Positions 8,081 to 16,706 are shown, counted from the first letter of the stretch. The stretch is DNA of 51,402 bases from Campylobacteraceae bacterium (GCA_016744535.1 JADGEE010000008.1:1-51402); one strand, 5' to 3'. Program-made: numbers and translations. Notes: generated by a model not told the origin, from the letters alone.

Positions 8081-8807
8081 TAATAGAAAAGGTGGAAGTG
8101 CAAAATCTACAACAGCCGTGAATTTAGCAACACAGCTTTCAAAAGAGAGTTCAGTCTTATTGATAGATTTTGATACACAAGGTCACGCTAGTTTTGGAGT
8201 TGGAAGTTTTCCCGTAGAAGAGAGTGGTTCGCACTCTATTTTTGAGGGTAGTACTCTTAGCGAGAGCTTTAGACCCACGGTAATGGATAATTTAACAATT
8301 TCACCAGCATTGGAGTTTTTTGATGTTTATGAGTATTCAGAACTTCAAGGTGTTTTAAAAAATCGCTTTAAAAAAGAGCAGTTAAAAGAGTTTTTTGATT
8401 TTTGTATAATAGATACAGCTCCAACTTATGACACACTGCTAAAAAATTCACTTGAAGTAGCCCAGTGTGTAGTAATTCCAGTTATTCCACATCATTTAGG
8501 AGTGATTGGAGTTGGGCAAATGTTTAGAGCAATTTACCAAATGTCACTTAGTATTGGAAAAAAAGCCCCTCTTATTGGAATACTTCCTGTTATGTATAAT
8601 CCACATATTAAAGAGCATAAAGAGAATTTAGAAAAAATTAAAAAAGCTTTTGGAAAAGATAAAATTTTTTCACCAATTGGAGTTGATATAAATTTAACGA
8701 AACAGTTTGAGACACAAATACCTGTGGTTATTTCAGAAAAAAGAACTAAAGGTGCTGAAAATTATAAAAAATTCAGTGATGAGTTAAGAGAAAAATTAAA
8801 GAGATAA
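8061..8807 (+). CDS. ParA/MinD-family ATPase
   Basis: This is a 248-residue ATPase with a deviant Walker A motif KGGSAKSTTA (about residues 10-19), Walker A' LLIDFDTQG and Walker B-like FCIIDTAPTYD. ParA proteins form nucleotide-dependent dimers that position cargo on DNA or in the cell. No ParB partner or centromere-like repeat is visible next to it. Its neighbours are signalling proteins, so positioning of a signalling or chemosensory-like assembly is more likely than DNA partition (inference). The start is GTG at 8061, inside the end of the STAS-like gene, implying translational coupling. Confidence 0.85.
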   Translation: MITILISNRKGGSAKSTTAVNLATQLSKESSVLLIDFDTQGHASFGVGSFPVEESGSHSIFEGSTLSESFRPTVMDNLTISPALEFFDVYEYSELQGVLKNRFKKEQLKEFFDFCIIDTAPTYDTLLKNSLEVAQCVVIPVIPHHLGVIGVGQMFRAIYQMSLSIGKKAPLIGILPVMYNPHIKEHKENLEKIKKAFGKDKIFSPIGVDINLTKQFETQIPVVISEKRTKGAENYKKFSDELREKLKR

Positions 8808-8808
8808 T

Positions 8809-10347
8809 ATGTCAAAAGATAAAATTCAAAATTTTAATATTTTATATGTTGAAGATGAAGAGATAATAAGAGTTCATACAGCAAGAATTTTGGGAAGAAT
8901 TATAGAAAAAGAGAATATTTTTATAGCTCAAAATGGAGCAGAAGGTCTCCAAGCATTTGAAACTGTGAAGATAGATTTAGTAATTAGCGATGTTATGATG
9001 CCTATCTTAGATGGACTTGTTATGATTGAAGAGATTAAAAAGATAGATAAAAAAGTTCCTATTATTTTAACAACTGCATTTGATTCACCAGAGTATTTTT
9101 TAAAGGCAATTGAGCTAAACATAGATAAATACGCAATAAAGCCAATTTCAGGTGCAAAACTTAAAAACATTATATTAGATATATATAAAAAGACTCTACT
9201 TAAAAGAGAATTAAGTGAACAGAGTAAACTATTAAATGAGTATAAACACGCAATAGATGAGAGTTCAATCGTATCTAAAGCTGATAAAAAAGGTAGAATA
9301 ACTTATGTAAATGACCTATTTTGTCAATATTCTGGTTATGTTCGAGAGGAGTTAATAGGAAAACCTCATAATATAGTGAGACATCCTGAAACAGATTCTA
9401 AGATTTTTAAAAATTTATGGAATACGATTTTAGATAAAAAAATTTGGCGAGGAAGAATTAAAAATAGAACAAAAAATGGAGGCTTTTATATTGTTGAAAC
9501 TGTAATTACTCCAATTTTAAATTCAAAAGGTGAAATTAAAGAGTTTATCTCAATTAGGCAAGATGTAACAGATTTTGTAAAAGTTGGAAGGGAATTAATA
9601 GAGCAAAAACACAAAGAGAAAGAGAATGAGAAGAGACACTTAGAAGAGCTTCATAAGACAAAAGATTCATTTTTAGTTGTATTCACTCACGAGCTTAAAA
9701 CTCCACTAAATGCTATTATAAATTTTGCTTCTTTTGCAATTAGAAGACTTAATAAACCTGATATAAAAAGTAAAGAGAAAATCATAGATATGATTGAAAC
9801 TGTAAAAGAGAATGGTCACGATATGTTAGATATTGTAAATTCAATATTAGATATCTCAAAACTAAAAGCTAATAAAATGACTTTTGTAATAACTAATTTT
9901 GATATGAATGATGTAGTAGAAGAGATAGTTCAAAGATATTCATCTCTAATTGAAAAAGATGGCATAGAGATTAAATATGATTTTAATCATCAAAATATTA
10001 AGATTTATAGTGATAGAAATAGAGTAAAACAGCTTTTATCTAATTTAATATCAAATGCCATAAAATATGGAGATAATTTAATTAAAATTTCTACAAAATT
10101 AGAGAGTGAAAAATTAATTTTAATACTTGAAGATAATGGAAAAGGTATTAAAAATAAAGATGGAATTTTTGAACTTTTTGAGCAAGATGAGAGTGACGAT
10201 ATGAAAAGAACTGCAAAAGGAACAGGTGTAGGGTTACATTTTGTAAAACTTTTATGTGATGGACTTGATATTGATTTAAGCTTAAAAGATTCAGAAAGCT
10301 TAGGTGGAGCAGAATTTATTTTAAAATTTAAAATTAAGGAGAAATAG
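8809..10347 (+). CDS. Hybrid histidine kinase with N-terminal receiver domain (REC-PAS-HisKA-HATPase)
   Basis: 512 residues with no membrane segment, so cytoplasmic. Domains in order: receiver (about 8-130) with phosphoacceptor D61 in SDVMMP; PAS (about 150-255) of the Aer-like kind with NIVRHPE; a short coiled linker; HisKA with the H box FTHELKTPLN; HATPase with DNGKGI and GTGVGLHF. The receiver placed before the kinase suggests that the kinase itself receives a phosphosignal. It begins one base after the parA stop and ends directly against the next response regulator, so the pair is cotranscribed and probably cognate. Confidence 0.9.
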   Translation: MSKDKIQNFNILYVEDEEIIRVHTARILGRIIEKENIFIAQNGAEGLQAFETVKIDLVISDVMMPILDGLVMIEEIKKIDKKVPIILTTAFDSPEYFLKAIELNIDKYAIKPISGAKLKNIILDIYKKTLLKRELSEQSKLLNEYKHAIDESSIVSKADKKGRITYVNDLFCQYSGYVREELIGKPHNIVRHPETDSKIFKNLWNTILDKKIWRGRIKNRTKNGGFYIVETVITPILNSKGEIKEFISIRQDVTDFVKVGRELIEQKHKEKENEKRHLEELHKTKDSFLVVFTHELKTPLNAIINFASFAIRRLNKPDIKSKEKIIDMIETVKENGHDMLDIVNSILDISKLKANKMTFVITNFDMNDVVEEIVQRYSSLIEKDGIEIKYDFNHQNIKIYSDRNRVKQLLSNLISNAIKYGDNLIKISTKLESEKLILILEDNGKGIKNKDGIFELFEQDESDDMKRTAKGTGVGLHFVKLLCDGLDIDLSLKDSESLGGAEFILKFKIKEK

Positions 10348-11661
10348 ATGAAAAAAATATTAATTGTTGATGATAGTAAAACAAATAGAGCCACAATAGG
10401 GTATATGTTAGATGATTGGTGTGAAGACAATGAAGTTGAGCTTGTAATGAAAGAGGCTACGGATGGTGTAGAAGCTCTTGAAATTTGTAAAAACACACAC
10501 TTTGATTTGATTTTTATGGATATTATGATGCCAAATATGAATGGTATTGAAGCTACTACAGAGATTAGAAAAATTGCTAAAAAAGAGACTATGATTGTAG
10601 CTGTTTCGGCATTAGATGATGATAAGAGTAAAAACGAAATTTTACAAAATGGAGCAGAAGATTATATAACAAAACCGATTAATGAAGATATATTTAGAAA
10701 GAGAGTTGCAAATTATTTAAGTCTGATTGAGAGTAGAAAACATACAAAATTTAATGCTGAAGCCGTCAATGTTATTGATAATAAAATATACTCAAGAAGA
10801 TTAACTTTTATTGTAAAAGATGAATTAACTCTCTCTGAATTTTGGGATTTTTACCTATTTGATGATTCTAATTGTAAATATAGAGATAAATTAACAGATT
10901 TGATTAGAGTTATTTATGGATTGGGTCTTTTACAAGTAAAATTAAAATATAACTTTGAAATTACAGTTGAAGAGGGTGACGAGACAATATTTTTTACTAT
11001 GAATAATATAAAATTATTAAATCAAAATATTGTAGAGAGAATTATTTCAAAAAACTATACTTTAAGTGAGCATAAGATAGACGAAGATAGAGTTAGTTTT
11101 CAATTTAATAAGAGTTGTGAAACTGTCACTAATGAAGAGTCTAAAACAGAGATAAAAGAAGAGATTAAAACAGAGATAAAAGTTGAAGAAGTAGAGATTC
11201 AAAAGAGTGAAGATAAACTTCAAATATTTGATTTTATAGAAGAGGAAGATATAGAAGAGCTTGAAAGTCTTGCACACGAATTACAATCAATGATGATGTT
11301 AGTTGGAAGTTCTGAATTAGAAGATGAAGAAGTTTTAGAAATTGCAAGTTATATTTCTCACTTCTCTAAAATTTTAACAACTTATAATGAAACTTATGCA
11401 ATTTCAACTGCTTTAACCACTCTTTCAGGAGATATAACTAACAATGTTGAAACTTTTAAAGAGAAATCAAAAGATATTGGAATGCTTTGTGAGTCATTTA
11501 ATAAGGATTTAACTATTTGGATTAGAAAACTTTTTTATGATGGGGCACCAAGTATAGACTTTTTAGATAGCTCTATTATCTCAAATGCAAATATGATTTC
11601 AAACTTTATTACTCCAACATCTGAAACAGTTGAAAAAGTTGATGATATTTTTGATTTTTAG
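10348..11661 (+). CDS. Response regulator with large uncharacterised C-terminal region
   Basis: 437 residues. The N-terminal receiver (1-125) has the acidic pair D8-D9, phosphoacceptor D58 in MDIMMP and a conserved lysine in the YITKP motif. Residues about 135-260 form a mixed alpha/beta region I do not recognise. A Glu/Lys-rich linker (about 265-290) follows, then a helical region (about 300-425) vaguely like a phosphotransfer or four-helix bundle. There is no DNA-binding domain, so its output is probably protein-protein contact. It starts directly after the upstream kinase stop codon. Its function in the ParA/STAS module is unknown. Confidence 0.8.
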   Translation: MKKILIVDDSKTNRATIGYMLDDWCEDNEVELVMKEATDGVEALEICKNTHFDLIFMDIMMPNMNGIEATTEIRKIAKKETMIVAVSALDDDKSKNEILQNGAEDYITKPINEDIFRKRVANYLSLIESRKHTKFNAEAVNVIDNKIYSRRLTFIVKDELTLSEFWDFYLFDDSNCKYRDKLTDLIRVIYGLGLLQVKLKYNFEITVEEGDETIFFTMNNIKLLNQNIVERIISKNYTLSEHKIDEDRVSFQFNKSCETVTNEESKTEIKEEIKTEIKVEEVEIQKSEDKLQIFDFIEEEDIEELESLAHELQSMMMLVGSSELEDEEVLEIASYISHFSKILTTYNETYAISTALTTLSGDITNNVETFKEKSKDIGMLCESFNKDLTIWIRKLFYDGAPSIDFLDSSIISNANMISNFITPTSETVEKVDDIFDF

Positions 11662-11670
11662 GAGATTTTT

Positions 11671-11874
11671 ATGTATAAAGTAATTATAGAAAATGAGTGT
11701 AACTGTTTTATAAAAAGTGACTTAGAGAGTGAAAAAAGCTTTAATAGTGAATTTGAAGCTAAAATGGAAGCAGAAGATATGTTAGAGAGTATGAATAAAA
11801 GTTTTTGTAAAAAACATAAATTTAGATTAGAAAAGTCTTATGATGGAAAAATTTTTAAAATAATTATATATTAA
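11671..11874 (+). CDS. Small protein of unknown function
   Basis: 67 residues beginning MYKVIIENECNCF. It has three cysteines, two of them as CNC near the N-terminus and a third in SFCKKHKF, and a central acidic helix (EAKMEAEDMLESMN). There is no signal peptide or membrane segment. It follows the response regulator by 9 bp with an AGGAG-like site, so it is the last gene of the STAS-ParA-kinase operon. I have a general impression that similar short Cys-containing proteins occur in this phylum, but I cannot name a family. Confidence 0.65.
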   Translation: MYKVIIENECNCFIKSDLESEKSFNSEFEAKMEAEDMLESMNKSFCKKHKFRLEKSYDGKIFKIIIY

Positions 11875-11883
11875 AATTTTAAG

Positions 11884-12756
11884 TTAGGCTTTTCCACCCC
11901 AGCCTAATTTTTCTCTTAACACATCAAAATAGTTTCTCTCTATTCTGTGTATTAATTGAACTTTTCTTTTAGCCAATTTTATAGAAATTGTATCATTTGG
12001 ACTTAAGTTAAAAATTTCTTGTCCATCTACAATAACTTCAGCTCCAATTTTATCATCTATCTTAAACTCTATCTCAAAATCAACAGGTAAAACAAGTGGT
12101 CTTTGAGTGAGTGAATGAGGGCATATTGGAGTTATAATAAAAGCTTCAGTTAAAGGAAATACAACTGGACCATTAGCAGATAAATTATAAGCAGTTGAGC
12201 CTGTTGGAGTGGAAATTATTAAACCATCACCATAATATGTATTAAAAACTTCGTTATTTATCATAGCTTGAATATTAACCATTCTTGATAATACTTTTCT
12301 ATTAATTACCACATCATTAAACGAAAATATCTCTTTATCATTAATTTTAGCTTCTATTATCATTCTTAAATCTATTCTATATTCGCCATTTTTTAATTTT
12401 TTAATAAATAAAGCTATCTCGTTTGGATTTATATCTGTTAAAAACCCAAGTTTACCAACATTTATTCCAAGAATAGGTTTGTTATATTTATAGCTTCTTC
12501 TAGTAAGTGAAATAAGTGTACCATCTCCCCCTATGGCTACTAATACATCACTCTCTTTGCACATAAAATCAAAATCTACTCCATAGACATTAATCATTCC
12601 AGCACTTATACTATCTATTAGTACCTCTATCCCCTCTGCTTCAAAAATCTCTTTTATTTTAAAAAAATAATTTTTAAGTTCAGGAGTAGAAGGTCTTAAT
12701 ATAACACCAACTTTTTCTAATTTTGTTAATTTTTCATTACTATTTACTATTTTCAT
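11884..12756 (-). CDS. nadK: NAD kinase
   Basis: 290 residues, a normal length. The enzyme phosphorylates NAD to NADP in the cytoplasm. Diagnostic motifs are VAIGGDGTLI (about 89-98), the nucleotide-binding STPTGSTAYNLSANGP segment and the C-terminal TQRPLVLP. The ATG at 12756 has no recognisable ribosome site. A TGTTAATAT element on the minus strand just upstream could be a -10 close to the start, so initiation may be nearly leaderless. The gene converges with the small ORF ending at 11874 and diverges from a lipoprotein gene. Confidence 0.95.
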   Translation of the reverse strand: MKIVNSNEKLTKLEKVGVILRPSTPELKNYFFKIKEIFEAEGIEVLIDSISAGMINVYGVDFDFMCKESDVLVAIGGDGTLISLTRRSYKYNKPILGINVGKLGFLTDINPNEIALFIKKLKNGEYRIDLRMIIEAKINDKEIFSFNDVVINRKVLSRMVNIQAMINNEVFNTYYGDGLIISTPTGSTAYNLSANGPVVFPLTEAFIITPICPHSLTQRPLVLPVDFEIEFKIDDKIGAEVIVDGQEIFNLSPNDTISIKLAKRKVQLIHRIERNYFDVLREKLGWGGKA

Positions 12757-12797
12757 TTACAAATATTAACATATTGATTTTTATCTTTTGCATAATT

Positions 12798-12806
12798 TGT
12801 TATAAT
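12798..12806 (+). promoter_or_regulatory. Extended -10 promoter element
   Basis: TGTTATAAT lies 21 bp before the ATG of the lipoprotein gene, with an AAAAAAGG ribosome site downstream. It marks the start of the lipoprotein-pdxJ transcription unit and also shows that the longer upstream reading frame is not the true start. Confidence 0.65.
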
Positions 12807-12827
12807 TTCCATAAAAAAGGTAAATTT

Positions 12828-13304
12828 ATGAAACAGTTTATATTAATATTAAGCATAATTATATTTTCAGGATGTGTTCAAGATAGAAGTTTCGGAATTT
12901 TTACAAAGGATATAATTTATCAAAAAGCTATTAAAAACACTCACAAAGGTGATATTATAAATTCACAAGAGACTAAAGCCATTTTAATAAGTACTTATTT
13001 AAATCCTATATATAGTGAATATAAAAATAACGAATATTTTTATATAGGGATTTATATAAATAATGAGCTTTCAAATGAAAATAGTACTTTAGAAGATATT
13101 AATTATACTCTTACTTTAAATAATTTAAAACCAATTTCTATAAAAAAAGCTAAAAAAAATGATAAATTTAAAAAAGAGTTAGCTTTTATAAACAGTTGGT
13201 TTAAATATTACATTGTAGAGTTTGATAAATCAAAAGATAAAGATTTAAATTTAACTTTTAACTATCATAAGTTTGGAACAACTGAATTAAAATTTATAAA
13301 ATAA
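12828..13304 (+). CDS. Predicted lipoprotein of unknown function
   Basis: 158 residues with a lipoprotein signal peptide: MKQFILILSIIIFSGC, lipobox FSGC with the lipidated cysteine at residue 16. The mature part is Lys/Asn-rich with alternating strands and no domain I recognise. I chose ATG 12828 because it follows a ribosome site and an extended -10. The open frame extends 35 codons upstream, but that stretch covers the promoter. It is 17 bp before pdxJ and likely cotranscribed. Attachment to the outer or inner membrane is not decided. Confidence 0.75.
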   Translation: MKQFILILSIIIFSGCVQDRSFGIFTKDIIYQKAIKNTHKGDIINSQETKAILISTYLNPIYSEYKNNEYFYIGIYINNELSNENSTLEDINYTLTLNNLKPISIKKAKKNDKFKKELAFINSWFKYYIVEFDKSKDKDLNLTFNYHKFGTTELKFIK

Positions 13305-13321
13305 AAAATAAAGGAACATGG

Positions 13322-14101
13322 ATGTTATTAGGAGTAAATATTGACCATATCGCAGTTTTAAGAGAGGCAAGAAAGATAAATGACCCTGACCCACTAGATG
13401 CTTTATCTTTAGCAAAAAGAGCTGGTGCTGATCAAATTACAATTCATTTAAGAGAAGATAGACGACATATTGATGATTATGATACAGAGAGAATTATCGA
13501 AAATTCTCAACTGCCTGTAAATTTAGAGTGTTCTATTAATTCTGATATTATAGATGTTGTCTGCTCTTACGCTCCATATCGTGCAACGCTCGTGCCTGAA
13601 AAGCGAGAAGAAGTTACAACAGAGGGTGGGCTTGATGTTAAAAAGTATTTTAATGAAATTGTAGAAATTATAGAGAGATTAAAAGATAATGAGATAGAAG
13701 TTTCATTGTTTATCGACCCTGATTTAAAGATGATTGAACTCTCCAATAAAATTGGAGCAGATATGGTTGAGTTACATACTGGAACTTATGCAAATATTTA
13801 TGCGATGTTATACTCAAATTTATCAAATACAAAACATTCTATTAAAGAATTAGAGTTACCTAAAAGTGAATTAAAACTTAAATTAATTGAATCAATTAAA
13901 AAAATAGAACACTCTGCAAAAGAGGCTAAAAATTTAGGGCTAGAAGTAGCAGCAGGACACGGACTGAATTATCAAAATGTAAGAGAAATTTTAAAAATTA
14001 AAGAGATAGTAGAGTTAAATATTGGTCAAAGTATAATAGCTAGAAGTGTATTTACTGGATTTGAGAGTGCAGTTAGAGAGATGAGAGAGTTGATTAATTA
14101 A
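13322..14101 (+). CDS. pdxJ: Pyridoxine 5'-phosphate synthase PdxJ
   Basis: 259 residues. PdxJ condenses the PdxA product with 1-deoxyxylulose 5-phosphate to form pyridoxine 5'-phosphate. Family signatures seen are GVNIDHIAVLREAR at the N-terminus, DQITIHLREDRRHI, CSYAPYRATLVPEKREE, the HTG segment in VELHTGTYA and AAGHGLNYQNV. The length is typical for epsilonproteobacterial PdxJ. The partner gene pdxA is not adjacent as often seen in this phylum but lies 1.67 kb downstream, past a toxin-antitoxin insert. Confidence 0.97.
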   Translation: MLLGVNIDHIAVLREARKINDPDPLDALSLAKRAGADQITIHLREDRRHIDDYDTERIIENSQLPVNLECSINSDIIDVVCSYAPYRATLVPEKREEVTTEGGLDVKKYFNEIVEIIERLKDNEIEVSLFIDPDLKMIELSNKIGADMVELHTGTYANIYAMLYSNLSNTKHSIKELELPKSELKLKLIESIKKIEHSAKEAKNLGLEVAAGHGLNYQNVREILKIKEIVELNIGQSIIARSVFTGFESAVREMRELIN

Positions 14102-14115
14102 AAAGAGGATGTGTA

Positions 14116-14319
14116 ATGCAAACTTTTAAAATAGATATAAATGAAAATATAGTAGATAAAATAGTATGGTTTTTAAATAACTTTGATGGTGTAAAAGTTG
14201 AAAAGTTTGATAATAATTCAAATATAAATATTTTAAAAAATAGTGTTTCTAATGAGAAAGAAGAAGTTTTAAATGGAAGATTTACAAAAATAGATGATAT
14301 TGATGAGTGTAAAAATTAA
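14116..14319 (+). CDS. Antitoxin-like small protein, no adjacent toxin
   Basis: 67 residues: MQTFKIDINENIVDKIVWFL, then an acidic tail with NGRFTKIDDIDEC. The beta-strand-then-helix start and the acidic tail resemble RelB/Phd-type antitoxins common in this phylum, but this is pattern similarity only. Its stop codon overlaps by one base the start of a large membrane-protein gene rather than a toxin. It may be an orphan antitoxin left from an older TA pair, or a partner of the membrane protein. It lies 14 bp after pdxJ. Confidence 0.5.
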   Translation: MQTFKIDINENIVDKIVWFLNNFDGVKVEKFDNNSNINILKNSVSNEKEEVLNGRFTKIDDIDECKN

Positions 14320-15275
14320 TGAATAACTTAAAAGGATTTAATTTTAACTTTTTTATAGATACTTTAAAAAAGTATTATTTTTTCATACTTTTATTTATGA
14401 TAATATCTGATTATCTTCTTTACCTTAATTTAGGATTTGAATCATCATATTTTACGTATATTATTGATATAAACTTTGATGTAGATAGAATTGTTTTAGC
14501 TATGGCTTTTCCTATAATATTTATTATATTGATAATGATTTTAATTTATATATTTAATTCAATTTTGTTAATGCTAGTTAATGGAATAAATATACTTCTA
14601 AAGAAGTGTATAAGCAACTCTGTTACATTAAATTACAATATATTTATTTCTATAATTTTATTTATTATTATTTTTATAGTTAGTGTTAGTCAAAATATAA
14701 TTAATGAATTTTATGGAACTGTAATAGTAGCTTTTATATCTATTCTTTTTATTTTATTCTTTAAAAATAATTTATTGATAATTTTATTCTCTTTAGTAAA
14801 TATATTTGCTCTTTTTTTAGATAATAAAAATCAATGGACAGATTTAAGTAAAATTGAAAATAATTCAATAAAAATAAATTTTATTAAAAATAATTCTATT
14901 AATCTCTTTTTAAACCCATTTCTACTCCAAACAAATAATTATGAGACCTTACTTGAATTAGATAAAAAAGGAATTATTGAAAAAAAATTTAATGATAAAA
15001 ATATATCTTATTTAATAACTAATATTAATAATAATAAATATATAAGAGTTCCAATTGATGGAGAAAAAATTGAAAGCAATTCAACAAAATTAATGACAAG
15101 TAAAATTCTACCTCTTTCAAAAAATAACGCTATACACTTTATTATAAATCCTAAAGATTGTAATTATACTAATAAAACTTGTAATATCGTAGCTTTAATG
15201 ACTTCATATCATAAAGCAGGAAATAAAGAGTATTATAAACTATTAACTTATAGCATAATAGATGGGAAATATTAA
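14319..15275 (+). CDS. Membrane protein of unknown function
   Basis: 318 residues, not recognised. About five hydrophobic segments occur in the first 170 residues (near 17-38, 55-90, 105-125, 130-147 and 150-165). A soluble Asn/Lys/Ile-rich C-terminal half follows that would face one side of the membrane and contains two cysteines (CNYTNKTC). Its ATG overlaps the stop of the antitoxin-like gene (TAATG), so the two are coupled. Extreme AT and Asn/Ile use and its position between pdxJ and a RelBE-like pair suggest acquired DNA. I assign no function. Confidence 0.55.
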   Translation: MNNLKGFNFNFFIDTLKKYYFFILLFMIISDYLLYLNLGFESSYFTYIIDINFDVDRIVLAMAFPIIFIILIMILIYIFNSILLMLVNGINILLKKCISNSVTLNYNIFISIILFIIIFIVSVSQNIINEFYGTVIVAFISILFILFFKNNLLIILFSLVNIFALFLDNKNQWTDLSKIENNSIKINFIKNNSINLFLNPFLLQTNNYETLLELDKKGIIEKKFNDKNISYLITNINNNKYIRVPIDGEKIESNSTKLMTSKILPLSKNNAIHFIINPKDCNYTNKTCNIVALMTSYHKAGNKEYYKLLTYSIIDGKY

Positions 15276-15292
15276 AATTAAAAGGAAAAAAA

Positions 15293-15499
15293 ATGTTAGA
15301 TATACATCCAAAATATATTATTGATGAAAATTTAATTCAAACAGAAGTAATTTTAAATATAGACGAATGGAATAGTGTTTTAGAAAAGTTAGAAGAGTTA
15401 GAAGATATAAAAGCTTATGATGAAGCAAAAAATATAAAAGATGAAATTATCCCTTTTGAAATGGCAATTAAAGAGATAAAAGATGGTCTAGTTAATTGA
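15293..15499 (+). CDS. RelB-like antitoxin
   Basis: 68 residues, acidic and helical: the N-terminal part includes ILNIDEWNSVLEKLEEL, and the C-terminus has IIPFEMAIKEIKDG, a tail typical of antitoxins paired with RelE/ParE toxins. It is followed by a RelE-family toxin gene whose TTG start overlaps this gene's TGA stop by 4 bp, the usual coupled antitoxin-toxin layout. The antitoxin would bind and neutralise the toxin and autorepress the operon (known for the family, not shown here). An AAAAGG ribosome site precedes the ATG. Confidence 0.75.
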   Translation: MLDIHPKYIIDENLIQTEVILNIDEWNSVLEKLEELEDIKAYDEAKNIKDEIIPFEMAIKEIKDGLVN

Positions 15500-15747
15500 A
15501 ATATATCATAAATATTAAAAAATCAGCTCAAAAAGAGTTAGCAAAAATTGAAGAAACTCATCAAAATAAAATTATTGAAAAAATTTATGGATTAGCAGAT
15601 AATCCTTATAAAAACTCTATTAAATTAACAGCGAGAGAAGCTTATCGTATTAGAATTGGGAATTATAGAGTAATTTATGAGATAGAAGATAAAAAGTTAA
15701 TAATTTTAGTTATAAAAATAGGACATAGAAGAGATATATATAAATAG
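15496..15747 (+). CDS. RelE/ParE-family toxin
   Basis: 83 residues beginning MKYIINIKKSAQKELAKI, a RelE-superfamily start, with the conserved core YRIRIGNYRVIYEI and the C-terminal IGHRRDIY. RelE members cleave mRNA at the ribosome, and ParE members poison gyrase. The IKIGHRRDIY ending is more like the RelE/YoeB-type ribonuclease branch, but I cannot be certain. The start is TTG overlapping the antitoxin stop (TTGA). The pair sits between pdxJ and pdxA and is a probable mobile insertion. Confidence 0.85.
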   Translation: MKYIINIKKSAQKELAKIEETHQNKIIEKIYGLADNPYKNSIKLTAREAYRIRIGNYRVIYEIEDKKLIILVIKIGHRRDIYK

Positions 15748-15770
15748 AGAAAATAACAAGGTTAATAACA

Positions 15771-16706
15771 ATGAATAAAACAAAAATAGCAATAAGTATT
15801 GGTGACTTAAATGGTGTTGGAATTGAAATTGCTTTAAAATCTCACAATATTATAAAAAAGTTTTGTGAGCCAATTTATTGTATAAATGAAAATATGTTAA
15901 ATAGAGCTTTAAAACTTTTAAATTTAAATTTGCCAAGTAATTTTATTATTTCTAATTTAGATGGAGATTTTAATATAACACCATCACTTGTTACAAAAGA
16001 GTCAGGAGAATTTTCATTTAACTCTTTTATAAATACTGTTAATTTGGCAAAAGAGACTAAAGTAGATGCAATTATTACACTTCCAATTCATAAAGAGGCG
16101 TGGGCAAAAGCTGGAATTAATTATAAAGGACACACTGATTGTTTAAGAGATATTTTTAAAAAGAATGCAATTATGATGTTAGGATGTGAGAAGATGTTTG
16201 TAGGACTTTATACAGAACATATTCCATTAAGAGAAGTTGTAAATTATATTCAAAAAGAGAAATTAATAGATTTTTTAATAGATTTTTATAATGAAGTAAA
16301 AAATGAAAAGATAGCTGTTTTGGGCATTAATCCACACGCAGGAGATAATGGAGTTTTAGGCGATGAAGATTTTATAATTAATGAGGCGATAAAATTGACA
16401 AATAAAAAATTAAATAAAAATATTTTTATTGGTAGCATTGTTCCAGATACCGCATATACACCTAAAATGAGGAGTGAGTTTAACTATTTTGTAGCGATGT
16501 ATCACGACCAAGGGTTAGCACCACTTAAAGCACTATATTTTGATGAGAGTATTAATGTAAGTCTAAATTTACCAATTATTAGAACTTCCGTAGACCACGG
16601 AACTGCTTTTGATATCGCTTATAAAAATTTAAATCCTAATAATTTAAGTTATATAAATGCTATACAAGAGGCAATAAAATTATCAAATTTAAGAAAGAAG
16701 TGTTAA
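15771..16706 (+). CDS. pdxA: 4-hydroxythreonine-4-phosphate dehydrogenase PdxA
   Basis: 311 residues, normal length. PdxA oxidises 4-phosphohydroxy-threonine with NAD; the product is used by PdxJ in vitamin B6 synthesis. Metal-binding and substrate signatures are present: GHTDCLRDIF, GINPHAGDNG, VPDTAY, and MYHDQGLAPLKAL followed by RTSVDHGTAFDIA. It is 23 bp after the toxin gene and directly precedes a GTG-started J-domain gene. It probably belonged to a pdxJ-pdxA operon before the insertion. Confidence 0.97.
   Translation: MNKTKIAISIGDLNGVGIEIALKSHNIIKKFCEPIYCINENMLNRALKLLNLNLPSNFIISNLDGDFNITPSLVTKESGEFSFNSFINTVNLAKETKVDAIITLPIHKEAWAKAGINYKGHTDCLRDIFKKNAIMMLGCEKMFVGLYTEHIPLREVVNYIQKEKLIDFLIDFYNEVKNEKIAVLGINPHAGDNGVLGDEDFIINEAIKLTNKKLNKNIFIGSIVPDTAYTPKMRSEFNYFVAMYHDQGLAPLKALYFDESINVSLNLPIIRTSVDHGTAFDIAYKNLNPNNLSYINAIQEAIKLSNLRKKC

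Noticed and set aside
8061-8807. Plasmid partition (parA) locus
   Set aside because: No parB gene or iterons are nearby and the neighbours are signalling genes on a chromosome with housekeeping operons on both sides.
10005-10496. 163-residue open frame antisense to kinase and regulator genes
   Set aside because: Its composition is the complement of the kinase and receiver coding sequence; both plus-strand genes have complete domain motifs across this stretch.
11062-11277. 71-residue Phe/Leu-rich antisense frame
   Set aside because: It is the complement of the Glu/Lys-rich linker of the response regulator, so it mimics a membrane protein without evidence for translation.
12723-12827. Longer N-terminus for the lipoprotein gene
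   Set aside because: The stretch contains the extended -10 and the ribosome site, and the downstream ATG gives a proper lipoprotein signal peptide.
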